Positions 18,404-27,299 of a stretch of DNA of 64,000 nucleotides are shown here, in pieces; position 1 is the first letter of the stretch, and the number at the start of each line of letters is the position of its first letter. This DNA comes from Citrobacter braakii (GTDB taxonomy: Bacteria; Pseudomonadota; Gammaproteobacteria; Enterobacterales; Enterobacteriaceae): the NCBI RefSeq assembly GCF_002075345.1, contig NZ_NAEW01000001.1, forward strand, positions 620,001-684,000, read 5' to 3'. Made by a program: the position numbers and the translations under genes. A model generated the notes under the pieces. That model saw only the letters and a list, made by a program, of their open reading frames with translations, ran no database searches and was not told the origin of the DNA.

Positions 18404-18419
18404 AGGTAAACGTTTGCCT
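18404..18419. promoter_or_regulatory. PurR operator O1 upstream of purR
   Basis: On the minus strand AGGCAAACGTTTACCT, a full PurR box with central CG, 45 bp upstream of the purR ATG. This is the autoregulatory site in the leader. Confidence 0.85.
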
Positions 18420-18656
18420 TAACACACCCTTAGCGCAACGTAAGGGTTGCGGCACGCCGGGAAAACGACACGGAACGTCAGGAAGGGGTCAATGGCCGGT
18501 ACGCTAATCAAGTAAGCGTGGAATTTTGTCTGATCTTTACGAAAAGGGGAAGAGTTAAAAGCAGTTATCAATATAAATCGTGAGAGATTTTTGCTTTCAA
18601 GTGTGTAAAAATGCGCAATATCACTTTTTGTGTGGGAATAAAAAGGAGAAAACTTG

Positions 18657-18746
18657 ATGAGCACCGATCTGAAATTTTCGTTAGTGACTACCATTATTGT
18701 TCTGGGTTTGATCGTCGCGGGTGGCCTGACCGCAGCGCTGCATTGA
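18657..18746 (+). CDS. ynhF: YnhF, 29-residue membrane protein
   Basis: A 29-codon gene too short for usual ORF finding: MSTDLKFSLVTTIIVLGLIV followed by AGGLTAALH. It is almost identical to E. coli YnhF and lies at the same place, between purR and ydhP. A single TM helix covers residues 9-27. A strong Shine-Dalgarno (AAGGAGAA) sits 6 nt before the ATG. The function is unknown; the family is a stress-related small inner-membrane protein. It is divergent from purR and is followed by a hairpin at 18755-18774. Confidence 0.92.
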   Translation: MSTDLKFSLVTTIIVLGLIVAGGLTAALH

Positions 18747-18754
18747 TTTCCCCC

Positions 18755-18774
18755 GAGGGAGTTCGCTCTCCCTC
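18755..18774 (+). terminator. Hairpin after ynhF
   Basis: Stem GAGGGAG / CTCCCTC with a six-base loop directly after the ynhF stop, followed by a moderately T-rich stretch. Confidence 0.6.
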
Positions 18775-18922
18775 ATCCTTTCTGCTTGCCTTTCCCGTCG
18801 ATTGTTTGCGAATAAGCAAAAGTCTTTTGCAATTTTGTTAACTTTATTAATTTTGCGATCAATGTCATGCTTTTGACTCTTATTTTATGTCGCGCCCCGG
18901 CTCGACGTTACGGAGTCGAAAT

Positions 18923-20092
18923 ATGAAACTCAATTATCCTTTACTGGCGCTGGCGATCGGCGCGTTTGGCATTGGCACCACTGAATTTTCGCCAATGGGA
19001 TTATTGCCCGTCATTGCCAAAGGTGTGGATGTCTCGATTCCCGCGGCCGGAATGTTAATCAGCGCGTATGCGGTTGGGGTAATGGTGGGTGCTCCGCTGA
19101 TGACATTACTGCTGTCCCATCGTGCGCGACGTAATGCGTTGATATTCCTGATGGCGATTTTCACGCTGGGCAACGTGCTTTCGGCTATTTCGCCGGATTA
19201 CACCACCCTGATGTTATCGCGTATTTTGACCAGTCTGAACCATGGGGCATTTTTTGGTCTTGGCTCCGTTGTCGCTGCAAGTGTAGTACCCAAACATAAG
19301 CAGGCCAGCGCCGTGGCAACCATGTTTATGGGGTTGACCATTGCCAATATTGGCGGCGTTCCTGCGGCGACCTGGCTTGGTGAAACCATCGGCTGGCGTA
19401 TGTCGTTTATGGCAACGGCGGGTCTGGGCGTCATCGCCATGGTCAGCCTGTTCTTCTCTTTACCCAAAGGTGGGGCGGGAGAGCGCCCGGATGTCCGTAG
19501 CGAACTGGCGGTACTTTTGCGTCCGCAGGTGCTGTCGGCGCTGCTGACGACCGTGCTGGGAGCCGGGGCGATGTTCACGCTTTATACCTATATCTCACCA
19601 GTGTTACATACGATCACCCATGCCACACCGGCGTTTGTGACCGGTATGCTGGTGCTGATTGGCGTTGGCTTCTCAATCGGTAACTATCTTGGTGGCAAAC
19701 TGGCTGACCGTTCCGTCAACGGTACGCTAAAAGGCTTTTTACTGCTGCTGATGGTTATTATGCTGGCCATTCCTTTCCTGGCGCGTAATGAGCTGGGTGC
19801 GGCAGTTAGTATGGTGGTCTGGGGGGCAGCGACGTTTGCGGTCGTTCCGCCGTTGCAGATGCGCGTGATGCGCGTTGCCAGCGAAGCGCCTGGATTATCA
19901 TCGTCAGTCAACATTGGCGCGTTTAATCTGGGGAATGCTCTGGGTGCCGCAGCCGGTGGGGCGGTGATTTCCGGTGGGTTGGGCTATAGCTTTGTTCCGG
20001 TGATGGGGGCAATTGTGGCAGGACTTGCGCTGCTGCTGGTCTTTATCTCGGCGCGCAAACAGCCTGAAGAGGCGTTCACTACCGCGAATTAA
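18923..20092 (+). CDS. ydhP: YdhP, MFS transporter
   Basis: 389 residues, the same length as E. coli YdhP, with 12 predicted TM helices. It belongs to the arabinose-efflux/PbuE-like branch of the major facilitator superfamily (ALAIGAFGIGTTEFSPMGLLP near 8-28; GNYLGGKLADRSVNG as the mid-protein loop). The transported compound is not established. The start ATG at 18923 (MKLNYPLL) reproduces the E. coli N-terminus; 12 extra upstream codons back to 18887 are not needed. A GGAGTCGAA stretch serves as ribosome site. It converges on sodB across a shared terminator. Confidence 0.93.
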   Translation: MKLNYPLLALAIGAFGIGTTEFSPMGLLPVIAKGVDVSIPAAGMLISAYAVGVMVGAPLMTLLLSHRARRNALIFLMAIFTLGNVLSAISPDYTTLMLSRILTSLNHGAFFGLGSVVAASVVPKHKQASAVATMFMGLTIANIGGVPAATWLGETIGWRMSFMATAGLGVIAMVSLFFSLPKGGAGERPDVRSELAVLLRPQVLSALLTTVLGAGAMFTLYTYISPVLHTITHATPAFVTGMLVLIGVGFSIGNYLGGKLADRSVNGTLKGFLLLLMVIMLAIPFLARNELGAAVSMVVWGAATFAVVPPLQMRVMRVASEAPGLSSSVNIGAFNLGNALGAAAGGAVISGGLGYSFVPVMGAIVAGLALLLVFISARKQPEEAFTTAN

Positions 20093-20100
20093 TGCTAAAA

Positions 20101-20123
20101 CGCAGAAGGGTTCTCCTTCTGCG
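20101..20123. terminator. Bidirectional terminator ydhP / sodB
   Basis: Nine-base stem CGCAGAAGG / CCTTCTGCG. A T-run follows on the plus strand and an A-run precedes it (TTTT on the minus strand). Confidence 0.85.
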
Positions 20124-20132
20124 TCATCTTTT

Positions 20133-20714
20133 TTATGCTGCGAAGTTCTTCGCAACAAATTCCCAGTTCACCAGCGCCCAGAAGTTTTCCAGGTAGCCAG
20201 GACGGGCATTGCGATAATCGATGTAGTAGGCGTGTTCCCATACGTCAACGGTCATCAGCGGCGTCGCGTCGGTGGTCAGCGGTGTACCTGCATTGGAGGT
20301 GGAAACGATAGCCAGTTTGCCATCTGTTCCTTTTACCAGCCAGGTCCAGCCAGAACCGAAGTTTTTAATAGCGGCATCGGTGAACTGCGCTTTGAAATCC
20401 GCAAAGCTGCCAAAGGAGGCGGCAATTGCTTCGGCCAGTTTACCGGTAGGTTCGCCACCTGCGTTCGGTGCCAGGCAGTTCCAGTAGAACGTGTGGTTCC
20501 ATACCTGTGCTGCGTTATTGAATACACCGCCTTCAGAGCTACGTACGATCTCTTCCAGTGATTTGCCTTCAAACGCCGTGCCTTTAATCAGGTTGTTCAG
20601 ATTAGTCACGTAAGTTTGATGGTGTTTGCCATAGTGATATTCCAGCGTTTCGGCAGAAATGTGCGGTGCCAGAGCATCTTTGGCATACGGTAATGCAGGT
20701 AATTCAAACGACAT
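20133..20714 (-). CDS. sodB: Iron superoxide dismutase
   Basis: 193 residues, exactly E. coli SodB length. Metal ligands are visible in [11 protein letters not shown] (H27), the NHTFYW histidine, and [11 protein letters not shown] (Asp and His). It dismutates superoxide in the cytoplasm with a mononuclear iron. The start is at ATG 20714, preceded by AAGGAGAG; the frame upstream to 20747 lies in the leader. In E. coli Fur/RyhB control it through this leader, which is similar here. Confidence 0.98.
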   Translation of the reverse strand: MSFELPALPYAKDALAPHISAETLEYHYGKHHQTYVTNLNNLIKGTAFEGKSLEEIVRSSEGGVFNNAAQVWNHTFYWNCLAPNAGGEPTGKLAEAIAASFGSFADFKAQFTDAAIKNFGSGWTWLVKGTDGKLAIVSTSNAGTPLTTDATPLMTVDVWEHAYYIDYRNARPGYLENFWALVNWEFVAKNFAA

Positions 20715-20765
20715 TGCTTCTCTCCTTATTATTAATATTGAGTACACACAATAGCCTCATTGTGA
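20715..20765 (-). promoter_or_regulatory. sodB 5' leader, probable RyhB/Hfq target
   Basis: The leader reads GAGGCTATTGTGTG, then an AU-rich single-stranded-looking tract, then AAGGAGAGAAGCA before ATG. It keeps the layout of the E. coli sodB leader, where RyhB pairs over the start region. Regulation is inferred by similarity. Confidence 0.4.
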
Positions 20766-20841
20766 GTAAGGATAGGGTAGCAAATTGAAAGGTTATGCAA
20801 AAGAAGAACTTACCCTACAGCATGTACTGTAGGGTAAGTTT

Positions 20842-21672
20842 TTAACGAATTGTTTTTGGCGTCATTACCCGACGAGCGCCCACATAGTGGCGCTGCCAGT
20901 AATCTTCACTCAGAGAGGTGATTTGAATTTCCTGGCCGCTGCGCGGTGACTGAATAAACTTACCGTTGCCAACATAAACGCCAACGTGATCGGCAGTTCC
21001 ACGCCCCTGGGTACGGAAAAATACCAGGTCGCCATTTTTCAGTTCGCCACGTTCAATCGGCGCGGCATCGCGCAGATGATACATTTCGTTCGCAGTGCGT
21101 GGAATGCGGAATTTCACCAGATCTTTATAGGCGTAATAGACCAGACCGCTGCAGTCAAACCCGGTTCTTGGTGAGGTGCCGCCCCAGCGATAAGGCTTGC
21201 CGATTTGGTTCATCAGCGTGGACATGGCGGTTTTAGTGGCTTTCTGCACTTTCACTTTATGCGCGTCAGCCAGCGTCGTTGGTGCGGTGGTTTTCACTTT
21301 TACACAGCGCGGCTTATGACCTTTGCGCGGCGTGCATTTTTCAGTCCAGGTAACGGCAGCGGTTTGTGCTGCGGTGTTTTTACCACGACGGTTTGCCGTT
21401 TTAGTCGACTTTGCCGGAGCGGCAGTGCGATGTTTAGAAGAGGAAGCGGTTTTGGTGCTGGTTTTGCTGGTGGTTTTTGTCGCCGTTTTTTTGCTGGTCT
21501 TTGTTGTTTTTTGGCTGGTTGTTGCGCTTTTCTTTTTATCTACCGTTTTGATGGTGTGGGAATGGGTAGGTGTCGTCCTGGCCTGCTTGGAAGCATGAGC
21601 CATGGGCGTAAAGGGCAGTGTAGTAAAAAGTAAAGCACAGAGCGTGATCGAGATTCGGTTTATCCGCGCCAC
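20842..21672 (-). CDS. mepH: MepH, NlpC/P60 murein DD-endopeptidase
   Basis: 276 residues from a GTG start at 21672 (VARINRISI, as in E. coli MepH/YdhO); the ATG further upstream (21723) adds unrelated residues. A signal peptide covers 1-27 (ends HASKQ). A long Lys/Thr/Ser-rich linker (about 30-105) and a C-terminal NlpC/P60 domain follow. The domain has catalytic Cys in TGFDCSGLVYYAY, His in ADHVGVYVG and a third polar residue in YWQRHYVGARR. It cleaves D-Ala-mDAP crosslinks to let the peptidoglycan sacculus expand. The low-complexity linker is also present, with different sequence, in E. coli. Confidence 0.93.
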   Translation of the reverse strand: MARINRISITLCALLFTTLPFTPMAHASKQARTTPTHSHTIKTVDKKKSATTSQKTTKTSKKTATKTTSKTSTKTASSSKHRTAAPAKSTKTANRRGKNTAAQTAAVTWTEKCTPRKGHKPRCVKVKTTAPTTLADAHKVKVQKATKTAMSTLMNQIGKPYRWGGTSPRTGFDCSGLVYYAYKDLVKFRIPRTANEMYHLRDAAPIERGELKNGDLVFFRTQGRGTADHVGVYVGNGKFIQSPRSGQEIQITSLSEDYWQRHYVGARRVMTPKTIR

Positions 21673-22005
21673 TGAGCAATCCTCTGGTAAGGCAGGTCTA
21701 TCATGCCTGCGTGTGATTTTCAAAACTTGATGATTCTAATCTATAGAAAGAGGGAAAGTTAATAGCTTTTTTGTTTAAAACTACGTTTCGTAACCGACCG
21801 CAAAAAAAATCAGCAATTAAAGTTGGCGTTGGTGAACGAATAATCAAATCCACAGGCTTTAAAGGGATAAGTGAGATTGTGAATGCAACTTTTGGCGTCA
21901 GGGGATAAAATAATAACGCGTAATGAAAATGTTATTTTCCGTTGCTTGTCTGACCCGCTACAATGTCAGACTACTGCCGTAAAAGAAGTTTAAGGAAGCA
22001 AGATA
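21673..22005. other. 333-bp divergent gap mepH / grxD
   Basis: AT-rich promoter region for two divergent genes. A TACAAT hexamer at about 21959-21964 could be the -10 element of grxD. No ORF with coding character, tRNA or repeat was found. Confidence 0.5.
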
Positions 22006-22353
22006 ATGAGCACCACTATCGAAAAAATCCAGCGCCAGATCGCTGAAAACCCGATTCTCCTGTACATGAAAGGTTCCCCTAAACTGCCAAGCTGCGGTTT
22101 CTCCGCTCAGGCTGTGCAGGCGCTGTCCGCCTGTGGTGAACGCTTTGCTTATGTTGATATTCTGCAGAACCCGGATATTCGCGCCGAGCTGCCGAAATAC
22201 GCAAACTGGCCAACCTTCCCGCAGCTGTGGGTTGATGGCGAGCTGGTTGGCGGCTGTGACATTTTGATCGAAATGTACCAGCGCGGTGAGTTGCAGCAGC
22301 TGATTAAAGAAACAGCGGCGAAATACAAAACCGAAGAGCCGGACGCTGAATAA
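22006..22353 (+). CDS. grxD: Monothiol glutaredoxin Grx4
   Basis: 115 residues, as E. coli GrxD. The monothiol active site CGFS is at 30-33 (KLPSCGFSAQ). The glutathione-binding WPTFPQLWV and GGCDI segments follow. Grx4 carries [2Fe-2S] clusters with BolA-type partners and is essential for iron-sulfur homeostasis. Shine-Dalgarno AAGGAAG. Monocistronic, ended by a terminator at 22371-22393 shared with rnt. Confidence 0.97.
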   Translation: MSTTIEKIQRQIAENPILLYMKGSPKLPSCGFSAQAVQALSACGERFAYVDILQNPDIRAELPKYANWPTFPQLWVDGELVGGCDILIEMYQRGELQQLIKETAAKYKTEEPDAE

Positions 22354-22370
22354 TATCAGCGTAAATAAAA

Positions 22371-22393
22371 AAGCGACCTCGTGATGGTCGCTT
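22371..22393. terminator. Terminator grxD / rnt
   Basis: Stem AAGCGACC / GGTCGCTT with a seven-base loop, A-run on one side and T-run on the other, so it works in both directions between convergent genes. Confidence 0.88.
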
Positions 22394-22407
22394 TTTTTAT
22401 CGGTCCG

Positions 22408-23055
22408 TTATGCCTCTTCAGGCACGGGAAGAGGCCAGCCGCCGAGACGTTTCCAGCGGTTAACAATTTCGCAAAACAGCACGGCCGTCCGTTCGGTGTC
22501 ATACAGCGCCGAGTGCGCCTGAGTCCCGTCAAATTCCATTCCCGCCGCCAGGCACGCTTTCGACAACACAGTTTGCCCCAGAGACAGGCCGCTTAAGGCT
22601 GCAGTATCAAAGGTGACGAACGGATGAAATGGATTACGTTTGAGCGAGGCGCGTTCTGCAGCGGCCATCATAAAACTGTGGTCGAACGTAGCGTTATGCG
22701 CCACCATGATCGCCCGATTGCAGCCGCTGTCTTTAATCCCTTTACGCACCATTTTAAAGATGGCATGCAGAGCGTCATATTCGCTGACCGCGCCGCGTAG
22801 CGGATTGTTAGGGTCAATTCCGTTAAAGGCGAGGGCTTCCGGCTGCAAATTCGCGCCTTCAAATGGCTCTACGTGGAAATGTAACGTCGTGTCCGGCATC
22901 AGCCAGCCTTGTTCATCCATTTTCAGTGTGATGGCTGCGATCTCAAGCAGCGCATCGGTTTTGGCATTGAACCCTGCGGTTTCGACATCAATGACGACAG
23001 GATAAAAACCACGAAAACGGTCACACAGACCGGAAAGTTGAGCGTTATCGGACAT
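22408..23055 (-). CDS. rnt: Ribonuclease T
   Basis: 215 residues, DEDDh exonuclease. Acidic motifs are VIDVETAGF (D23, E25), [11 protein letters not shown] and [10 protein letters not shown] with the catalytic histidine. RNase T trims tRNA CCA ends, matures 3' ends of 5S and 23S rRNA and takes part in DNA repair. Length matches E. coli (215). It is the downstream member of the gloA-rnt direction but is separated from gloA by a terminator-like hairpin, so it likely has its own promoter (TTGCAG..TATTAT-like bases near 23080). Confidence 0.97.
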   Translation of the reverse strand: MSDNAQLSGLCDRFRGFYPVVIDVETAGFNAKTDALLEIAAITLKMDEQGWLMPDTTLHFHVEPFEGANLQPEALAFNGIDPNNPLRGAVSEYDALHAIFKMVRKGIKDSGCNRAIMVAHNATFDHSFMMAAAERASLKRNPFHPFVTFDTAALSGLSLGQTVLSKACLAAGMEFDGTQAHSALYDTERTAVLFCEIVNRWKRLGGWPLPVPEEA

Positions 23056-23117
23056 CTGGGTCTCTTAATACGGGAAAATTGCAGCGCGTATTATGGCAAA
23101 ATGATGAGTATAAAACT

Positions 23118-23142
23118 ACGGGCACAGACGATCTGCGCCCGT
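23118..23142 (-). terminator. Terminator after gloA
   Basis: Eleven-base stem (one G-T) with a three-base loop right after the gloA stop. On the minus strand it is followed by AGTTTTAT. Confidence 0.7.
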
Positions 23143-23149
23143 GGGGAGG

Positions 23150-23557
23150 TCAGTCGCCCAGGCCGCGCCCGGCGTCTTTCTCTTCGATCAGTTCAATTTT
23201 GTAACCGTCTGGATCTTCAACGAACGCAATTACGGTGGTGCCGCCTTTTACCGGACCGGCTTCACGCGTGACGTTACCGCCATTCTGACGAATACGTTCA
23301 CAGGCTTCGGCTGCGTTGTCTACGCTCAGGGCGATATGGCCGTAGGCAGTGCCCAGCTCATACTTGTCGACACCCCAGTTATAGGTCAGTTCGATCACGG
23401 CTTCGCTGGTTTCAGGGCCGTAGCCGACAAAGGCCAGGGAGTATTTGTATTCAGGGTTTTCGCTGGTACGCAGCAGCTTCATGCCCAGCACGTTGGTATA
23501 AAACTCGATGGAACGCTGCAGGTCACCCACGCGCAGCATGGTATGAAGTAAACGCAT
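23150..23557 (-). CDS. gloA: Glyoxalase I (lactoylglutathione lyase)
   Basis: 135 residues, same as E. coli GloA, a two-repeat VOC-fold metal enzyme. Ligand His5 is in [12 protein letters not shown], with further ligands in AVIELTYN (Glu), GHIALSV (His) and KIELIE (Glu). It turns the methylglyoxal-glutathione adduct into S-lactoylglutathione using Ni2+. It lies downstream of nemRA, and in E. coli read-through from the NemR promoter links gloA to electrophile defence. The hairpin at 23607-23628 here would limit but not exclude that. Confidence 0.98.
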   Translation of the reverse strand: MRLLHTMLRVGDLQRSIEFYTNVLGMKLLRTSENPEYKYSLAFVGYGPETSEAVIELTYNWGVDKYELGTAYGHIALSVDNAAEACERIRQNGGNVTREAGPVKGGTTVIAFVEDPDGYKIELIEEKDAGRGLGD

Positions 23558-23606
23558 CTTTTTCCCCTTCGAAAATGGCTAATACATTCAAAATGTTGTT
23601 TTAGTA

Positions 23607-23628
23607 TAGCGGCGTTGTTACGCCGCTA
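23607..23628. terminator. Hairpin between nemA and gloA
   Basis: Perfect nine-base stem TAGCGGCGT / ACGCCGCTA with a four-base loop. There is no clear T-run, so termination is likely partial. Confidence 0.5.
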
Positions 23629-23654
23629 TCAATGGCAGAACGGAGTTTGTGACG

Positions 23655-24752
23655 TTAGAGGGTAGGATAATCGGTGTAACCTTCCGCGCCGCCGCCGTAG
23701 AAGCTTTCGGCACGTTGCGGATTCAGCTCCGCTTTACGCTGCAGACGCGCAACCAGATCCGGGTTAGCGATATAGGCGCGACCAAAAGCAACGGCGTCGA
23801 TCAGGCCTTTCTCGATCAGTGCTTCTGCTTTTTCAGGTGTGTAGGCACCCGCACCAATGATCGGACCGTGGAAACGTGCACGAACTTTTTCGCGAAACGC
23901 ATCGGAATACGGCTCGCCGCCAGCCCAGTCCGGCTCAGACATATGCAGGTAAGCGATTCCGCGCTTGCCCAGTTGTTCAATCAGATAAAGCGCATCGGCT
24001 TCTTCGTTCGGGCCGTTGTCAACGTTCTGGAATGAGCCAATCGGAGAGACGCGAATACCAATACGGTCGGCACCCCATTCTTTAATACCGGCATCGACAA
24101 CTTCCAGCACCAGACGTGCACGATTTTCGATGCTGCCGCCGTATTGATCGGTACGCTGGTTAGACGTTGGCGACAGGAACTGGTGCAGCAGATAGCCGTG
24201 AGCGGAGTGCAGTTCAACCATGTCGAAACCCGCTTCGCGCGCGTTGGCAATCGCCTGACGGAAGTCATTAACGATGCCGGGAATTTCTTCAGTTTCGAGC
24301 GCACGCGGCATGGAGGTATCCGCACGTGTTGCCAGACCATTTTCATCACGCAGCGAGGTCCGGGTACCGGCGCTAATCGCGGAAGGTGCGACCGGTGCCT
24401 GACCGTTGGGCTGCAGACTGGCGTGAGAGATGCGCCCGGTATGCCACAACTGGACCGCAATATGACCTTGCTCCGCATGTACGGCAGCGGTGATTTTTTT
24501 CCATGCGGCAATTTGCGCTTCGCTGTGTAAGCCGGGTGCCCCCGCATAGCCTTTCGCCTGCGCGGAAATCTGTGTAGCTTCACTGATGATAAGACCCGCG
24601 CTGGCGCGTTGGCGGTAATACTCGGCCATCAGCGGAGTAGGGATGTCGCCAGGCTCAATGCTGCGCAGACGCGTCAGTGGCGCCATGAATACGCGGTTTG
24701 CTGCCGTAATAGCACCCACTTTCAGTGGGGAAAAAAGTTTTTCAGATGACAT
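23655..24752 (-). CDS. nemA: N-ethylmaleimide reductase (Old Yellow Enzyme family)
   Basis: 365 residues, equal to E. coli NemA. The FMN-dependent TIM barrel is recognised by AAYRVF-like MAPLTRLRS near the N-terminus, the substrate-binding [14 protein letters not shown] (two conserved histidine/asparagine positions near 181-184) and RIGIRVSP. It reduces maleimides, nitro-aromatics and other electrophilic enones with NADPH. It lies 54 nt behind nemR in the same direction, with an apparent operator and attenuator in between. Shine-Dalgarno AGGAG. Confidence 0.98.
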   Translation of the reverse strand: MSSEKLFSPLKVGAITAANRVFMAPLTRLRSIEPGDIPTPLMAEYYRQRASAGLIISEATQISAQAKGYAGAPGLHSEAQIAAWKKITAAVHAEQGHIAVQLWHTGRISHASLQPNGQAPVAPSAISAGTRTSLRDENGLATRADTSMPRALETEEIPGIVNDFRQAIANAREAGFDMVELHSAHGYLLHQFLSPTSNQRTDQYGGSIENRARLVLEVVDAGIKEWGADRIGIRVSPIGSFQNVDNGPNEEADALYLIEQLGKRGIAYLHMSEPDWAGGEPYSDAFREKVRARFHGPIIGAGAYTPEKAEALIEKGLIDAVAFGRAYIANPDLVARLQRKAELNPQRAESFYGGGAEGYTDYPTL

Positions 24753-24766
24753 ATGGCACTCCTGAA

Positions 24767-24781
24767 TAGACCGGTCGTCTA
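24767..24781. promoter_or_regulatory. Second NemR-box-like site, directly upstream of nemA
   Basis: TAGACCGGTCGTCTA, arms TAGAC / GTCTA. It resembles the main NemR box at 25421-25436, with the arms one base closer. It ends 14 bp from the nemA ATG, next to the Shine-Dalgarno. Confidence 0.45.
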
Positions 24782-24799
24782 GTAATAAAAGAAATAAAA

Positions 24800-24821
24800 A
24801 CGCCTGTTAAACGGCAGGCGT
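24800..24821 (-). terminator. Terminator/attenuator between nemR and nemA
   Basis: Seven-base stem ACGCCTG / CAGGCGT spanning the nemR stop codon (24807-24809). On the minus strand it is followed by TTTTATTTCTTTT. It has the form of an intrinsic terminator inside the operon. Confidence 0.6.
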
Positions 24822-25406
24822 AGTAATGATGGTTTTAACGTGCGCCAGCGCATTTTCCAGCGGGGTGGCGCTACGAGAAATCTTGGCCTGCAGGTTGGCG
24901 CCCAGCCACAGAGCATACAATACCTGCGCCTGTTGTAACGGCTCGCCAACAAAGGACAGACAATGATTTGCCTGACCTTTCTCCAGCGCCTGCGCTAACA
25001 GCGCAATAATGTGCCGCGCGCCTTTATCCATCGCCGTGCGCATATCTTCTGACAGATCGCACACTTCGGCAGACAGTTTTACGGTTAAACAACCGCTGAT
25101 AATACCGTGCTGGCTAAACTGGTTCAGAGTTTCCTGATAGTAGGCCAGAATACGGTCGCGATAGTTTCCTGCCCCCGTATCAAAGTGCGTAGCCAGTCGC
25201 TGATGATAGGCCGCATAGTGGCGTTCCAGCATCGCGACACCGAACGCTTCTTTAGAGCGAAAATAATGATAAAACGAACCTTTGGGGACTTCAGCGGTTT
25301 TCAGTAGTTCGCTTAAGCCCATACCGGTGAAACCGCGCTGCATACACAGCAGTTCGCCAGTCGCCAGCAGATGTTCGCGTGTATCGTGTTCAGTGATTTT
25401 GTTCAT
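24807..25406 (-). CDS. nemR: NemR, TetR-family electrophile/hypochlorite-sensing repressor
   Basis: 199 residues, as E. coli NemR. The TetR helix-turn-helix is at about 25-50 (TGMGLSELLKTAEVPKGSFYHYF). The redox cysteines known in E. coli NemR are kept: C106 in GIISGCLTVK and C116 in SAEVCD. Oxidation or alkylation of these releases the repressor from DNA. Its box lies 15 bp upstream of its ATG. It heads the nemR-nemA(-gloA) transcription unit. Confidence 0.97.
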   Translation of the reverse strand: MNKITEHDTREHLLATGELLCMQRGFTGMGLSELLKTAEVPKGSFYHYFRSKEAFGVAMLERHYAAYHQRLATHFDTGAGNYRDRILAYYQETLNQFSQHGIISGCLTVKLSAEVCDLSEDMRTAMDKGARHIIALLAQALEKGQANHCLSFVGEPLQQAQVLYALWLGANLQAKISRSATPLENALAHVKTIITTPAV

Positions 25407-25420
25407 GGAAAGGAGTGTAA

Positions 25421-25436
25421 TAGACCAGTCGGTCTA
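25421..25436. promoter_or_regulatory. NemR operator
   Basis: Inverted repeat TAGACC-N4-GGTCTA just upstream of nemR, in the gap divergent from ydhL. It matches the NemR box described in E. coli. Confidence 0.85.
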
Positions 25437-25507
25437 ATGCAATAGCGCTTGCGAGAAATTCAGTTAACGTCTTCAATAGGTATATCAATCTTACGAAAGG
25501 AGGGGAT

Positions 25508-25747
25508 GTGGCCGAACAGCTGGAGTTTTTCCCCGTCCAGAGCCCATGCCGTGGAATATGTCAGTCTGACGAGCGCGGTTTTTGCCGCGGCTGTTTTCGC
25601 AGTCGGGATGAGCGTTTTAACTGGCAAAAGATGAGCGATGCTGAAAAGCAGGAAGTGCTACGGCTTTGTCGTCAGCGCCTGATGCGTAAATTACGAGCAA
25701 ACAAAGCCAACCCTTCGGAAGAACCGCAACAACCTTCACTCTTTTAA
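25508..25747 (+). CDS. ydhL: YdhL, DUF1289 cysteine-rich small protein
   Basis: 79 residues starting at a GTG (25508) preceded by GAAAGGAGGGG. Four cysteines cluster in CRGICQSDERGFCRGCFRS (residues 14-32), the DUF1289 metal-binding-type motif. The C-terminal part is basic and helical. Same length as E. coli YdhL. Function unknown. It lies divergent from nemR and 49 bp upstream of ydhF in the same direction. Confidence 0.93.
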   Translation: MAEQLEFFPVQSPCRGICQSDERGFCRGCFRSRDERFNWQKMSDAEKQEVLRLCRQRLMRKLRANKANPSEEPQQPSLF

Positions 25748-25796
25748 AAGCGTAATTGCGTATACTCGATGCACATTCACTTATAAGGAAGCTGCT

Positions 25797-26693
25797 ATGG
25801 TTCAGCGTATTACTATTGCGCCGCAAGGTCCGGAATTTTCTCGCTTTGTAATGGGGTATTGGCGCCTGATGGACTGGAATATGTCCGCGCGCCAGCTAGT
25901 CAGCTTTATTGAAGAACATCTGGATCTGGGTGTTACCACCGTCGATCACGCCGATATTTACGGCGGATACCAGTGTGAAGCGGCGTTTGGTGAGGCACTG
26001 AAGCTGGCCCCGCATCTGCGTGAAAAAATGCAGATTGTTACCAAGTGCGGGATCGCCACGACGGCGCGCACGGAAAATGCGCTGGGTCATTACATCACCG
26101 ACAGCGCGCATATTATTGCCATTGCGGAAGCATCGTTGAAGTTACTGGCGACCGATCATATTGATTTGCTGCTCATCCACCGTCCCGATCCGCTCATGGA
26201 TGCGGACGACGTCGCCGACGCGTTCAAAAAATTGCACCATAGCGGAAAAGTGCGTCACTTTGGCGTATCTAACTTCACCCCGGCACAGTTCTCACTGCTG
26301 CAATCGCGTCTGCCGTTCACGCTGGCGACTAACCAGGTTGAGATCTCACCGGTACATCAGCCGCTCCTGCTGGATGGTACTTTAGATCAACTGCAACAAC
26401 TACGCATTCGTCCGATGGCCTGGTCCTGCCTCGGCGGTGGTCGTCTGTTTAATGACGATGCGTTCCAGCCATTACGTAATGAACTTGCCACAATCGCAGA
26501 AGAGTTAAACGCGCAGTTCATTGAGCAGGTGGTGTACGCCTGGATTTTACGTCTGCCGTCTCAGCCGCTGCCGATTATTGGCTCAGGGAAGATAGAGCGT
26601 GTACGTGCTGCCGTTGAGTCTGAGTCATTGAACATGTCTCGCCAGCAGTGGTTCCGTATTCGCAAAGCCGCGCTGGGTTACGACGTACCGTAA
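25797..26693 (+). CDS. ydhF: YdhF, aldo-keto reductase-like oxidoreductase
   Basis: 298 residues, as E. coli YdhF. It is a TIM-barrel aldo-keto reductase: DHADIYGGYQCEAAFG (about 45-60) carries the catalytic Asp/Tyr pair, KCGI (about 81) the lysine, and LLLIHRPDPLMD the barrel histidine. The C-terminal IGSGKIERVRAA segment binds NADP(H). The substrate is not known. The start ATG at 25797 is preceded by AAGGAAG. Confidence 0.95.
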   Translation: MVQRITIAPQGPEFSRFVMGYWRLMDWNMSARQLVSFIEEHLDLGVTTVDHADIYGGYQCEAAFGEALKLAPHLREKMQIVTKCGIATTARTENALGHYITDSAHIIAIAEASLKLLATDHIDLLLIHRPDPLMDADDVADAFKKLHHSGKVRHFGVSNFTPAQFSLLQSRLPFTLATNQVEISPVHQPLLLDGTLDQLQQLRIRPMAWSCLGGGRLFNDDAFQPLRNELATIAEELNAQFIEQVVYAWILRLPSQPLPIIGSGKIERVRAAVESESLNMSRQQWFRIRKAALGYDVP

Positions 26694-26774
26694 TCGCGTT
26701 TTTGACGCTTCTCCGTTCAAATTTGTGTCACTGGTTTACACTTATCAATCAGACACCTTTTGGACGGAGGTCTT

Positions 26775-27299
26775 ATGAAGCGTTTGAGTTTGGCCATTAT
26801 TACTCTACTCGCCTGTGCAGGTGCGCAGGCTGCCAGTGAAGAAAAAGTGACGATGAATCTGGTAACGTCGCAAGGCGTCGGCCAGGCGATTGGTACGGTC
26901 ACTATTGTTGAAACCGGGAAAGGGCTGGAGTTTACGCCCGATCTGAAAGCGCTACCGCCGGGTGAACATGGCTTCCATGTGCATGCGAATGGCAGTTGCC
27001 AACCGGCGATTAAAGAAGGAAAAGCCTCAGCCGCGGAATCGGCTGGAGGCCATTATGATCCGCACCAAACCGGCAAGCACGAAGGTCCGGAAGGCGCAGG
27101 CCACATGGGCGACCTGCCGCTGCTGGTGGTGAATAACGACGGTAACGCCACAACACCGGTCATTGCGCCGCGGCTGAAAACGCTCGATGAGGTTAAAGGC
27201 AAAGCGCTGATGATCCATGTCGGTGGCGATAATATGTCCGATCAACCAAAACCGCTTGGCGGTGGCGGAGCGCGCTACGCTTGTGGCGTTATCAAATAA
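26775..27299 (+). CDS. sodC: Periplasmic Cu,Zn superoxide dismutase
   Basis: 174 residues starting at ATG 26775 behind GGAGG. A signal peptide covers 1-19 (cleaved after AQA). Copper and zinc ligands are in [31 protein letters not shown] and [11 protein letters not shown]; the two disulfide cysteines (GSC and ARYACG) are present. It protects the periplasm from superoxide. Its TAA is immediately followed by the stop codon of ydhK on the other strand (no gap). Confidence 0.97.
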   Translation: MKRLSLAIITLLACAGAQAASEEKVTMNLVTSQGVGQAIGTVTIVETGKGLEFTPDLKALPPGEHGFHVHANGSCQPAIKEGKASAAESAGGHYDPHQTGKHEGPEGAGHMGDLPLLVVNNDGNATTPVIAPRLKTLDEVKGKALMIHVGGDNMSDQPKPLGGGGARYACGVIK

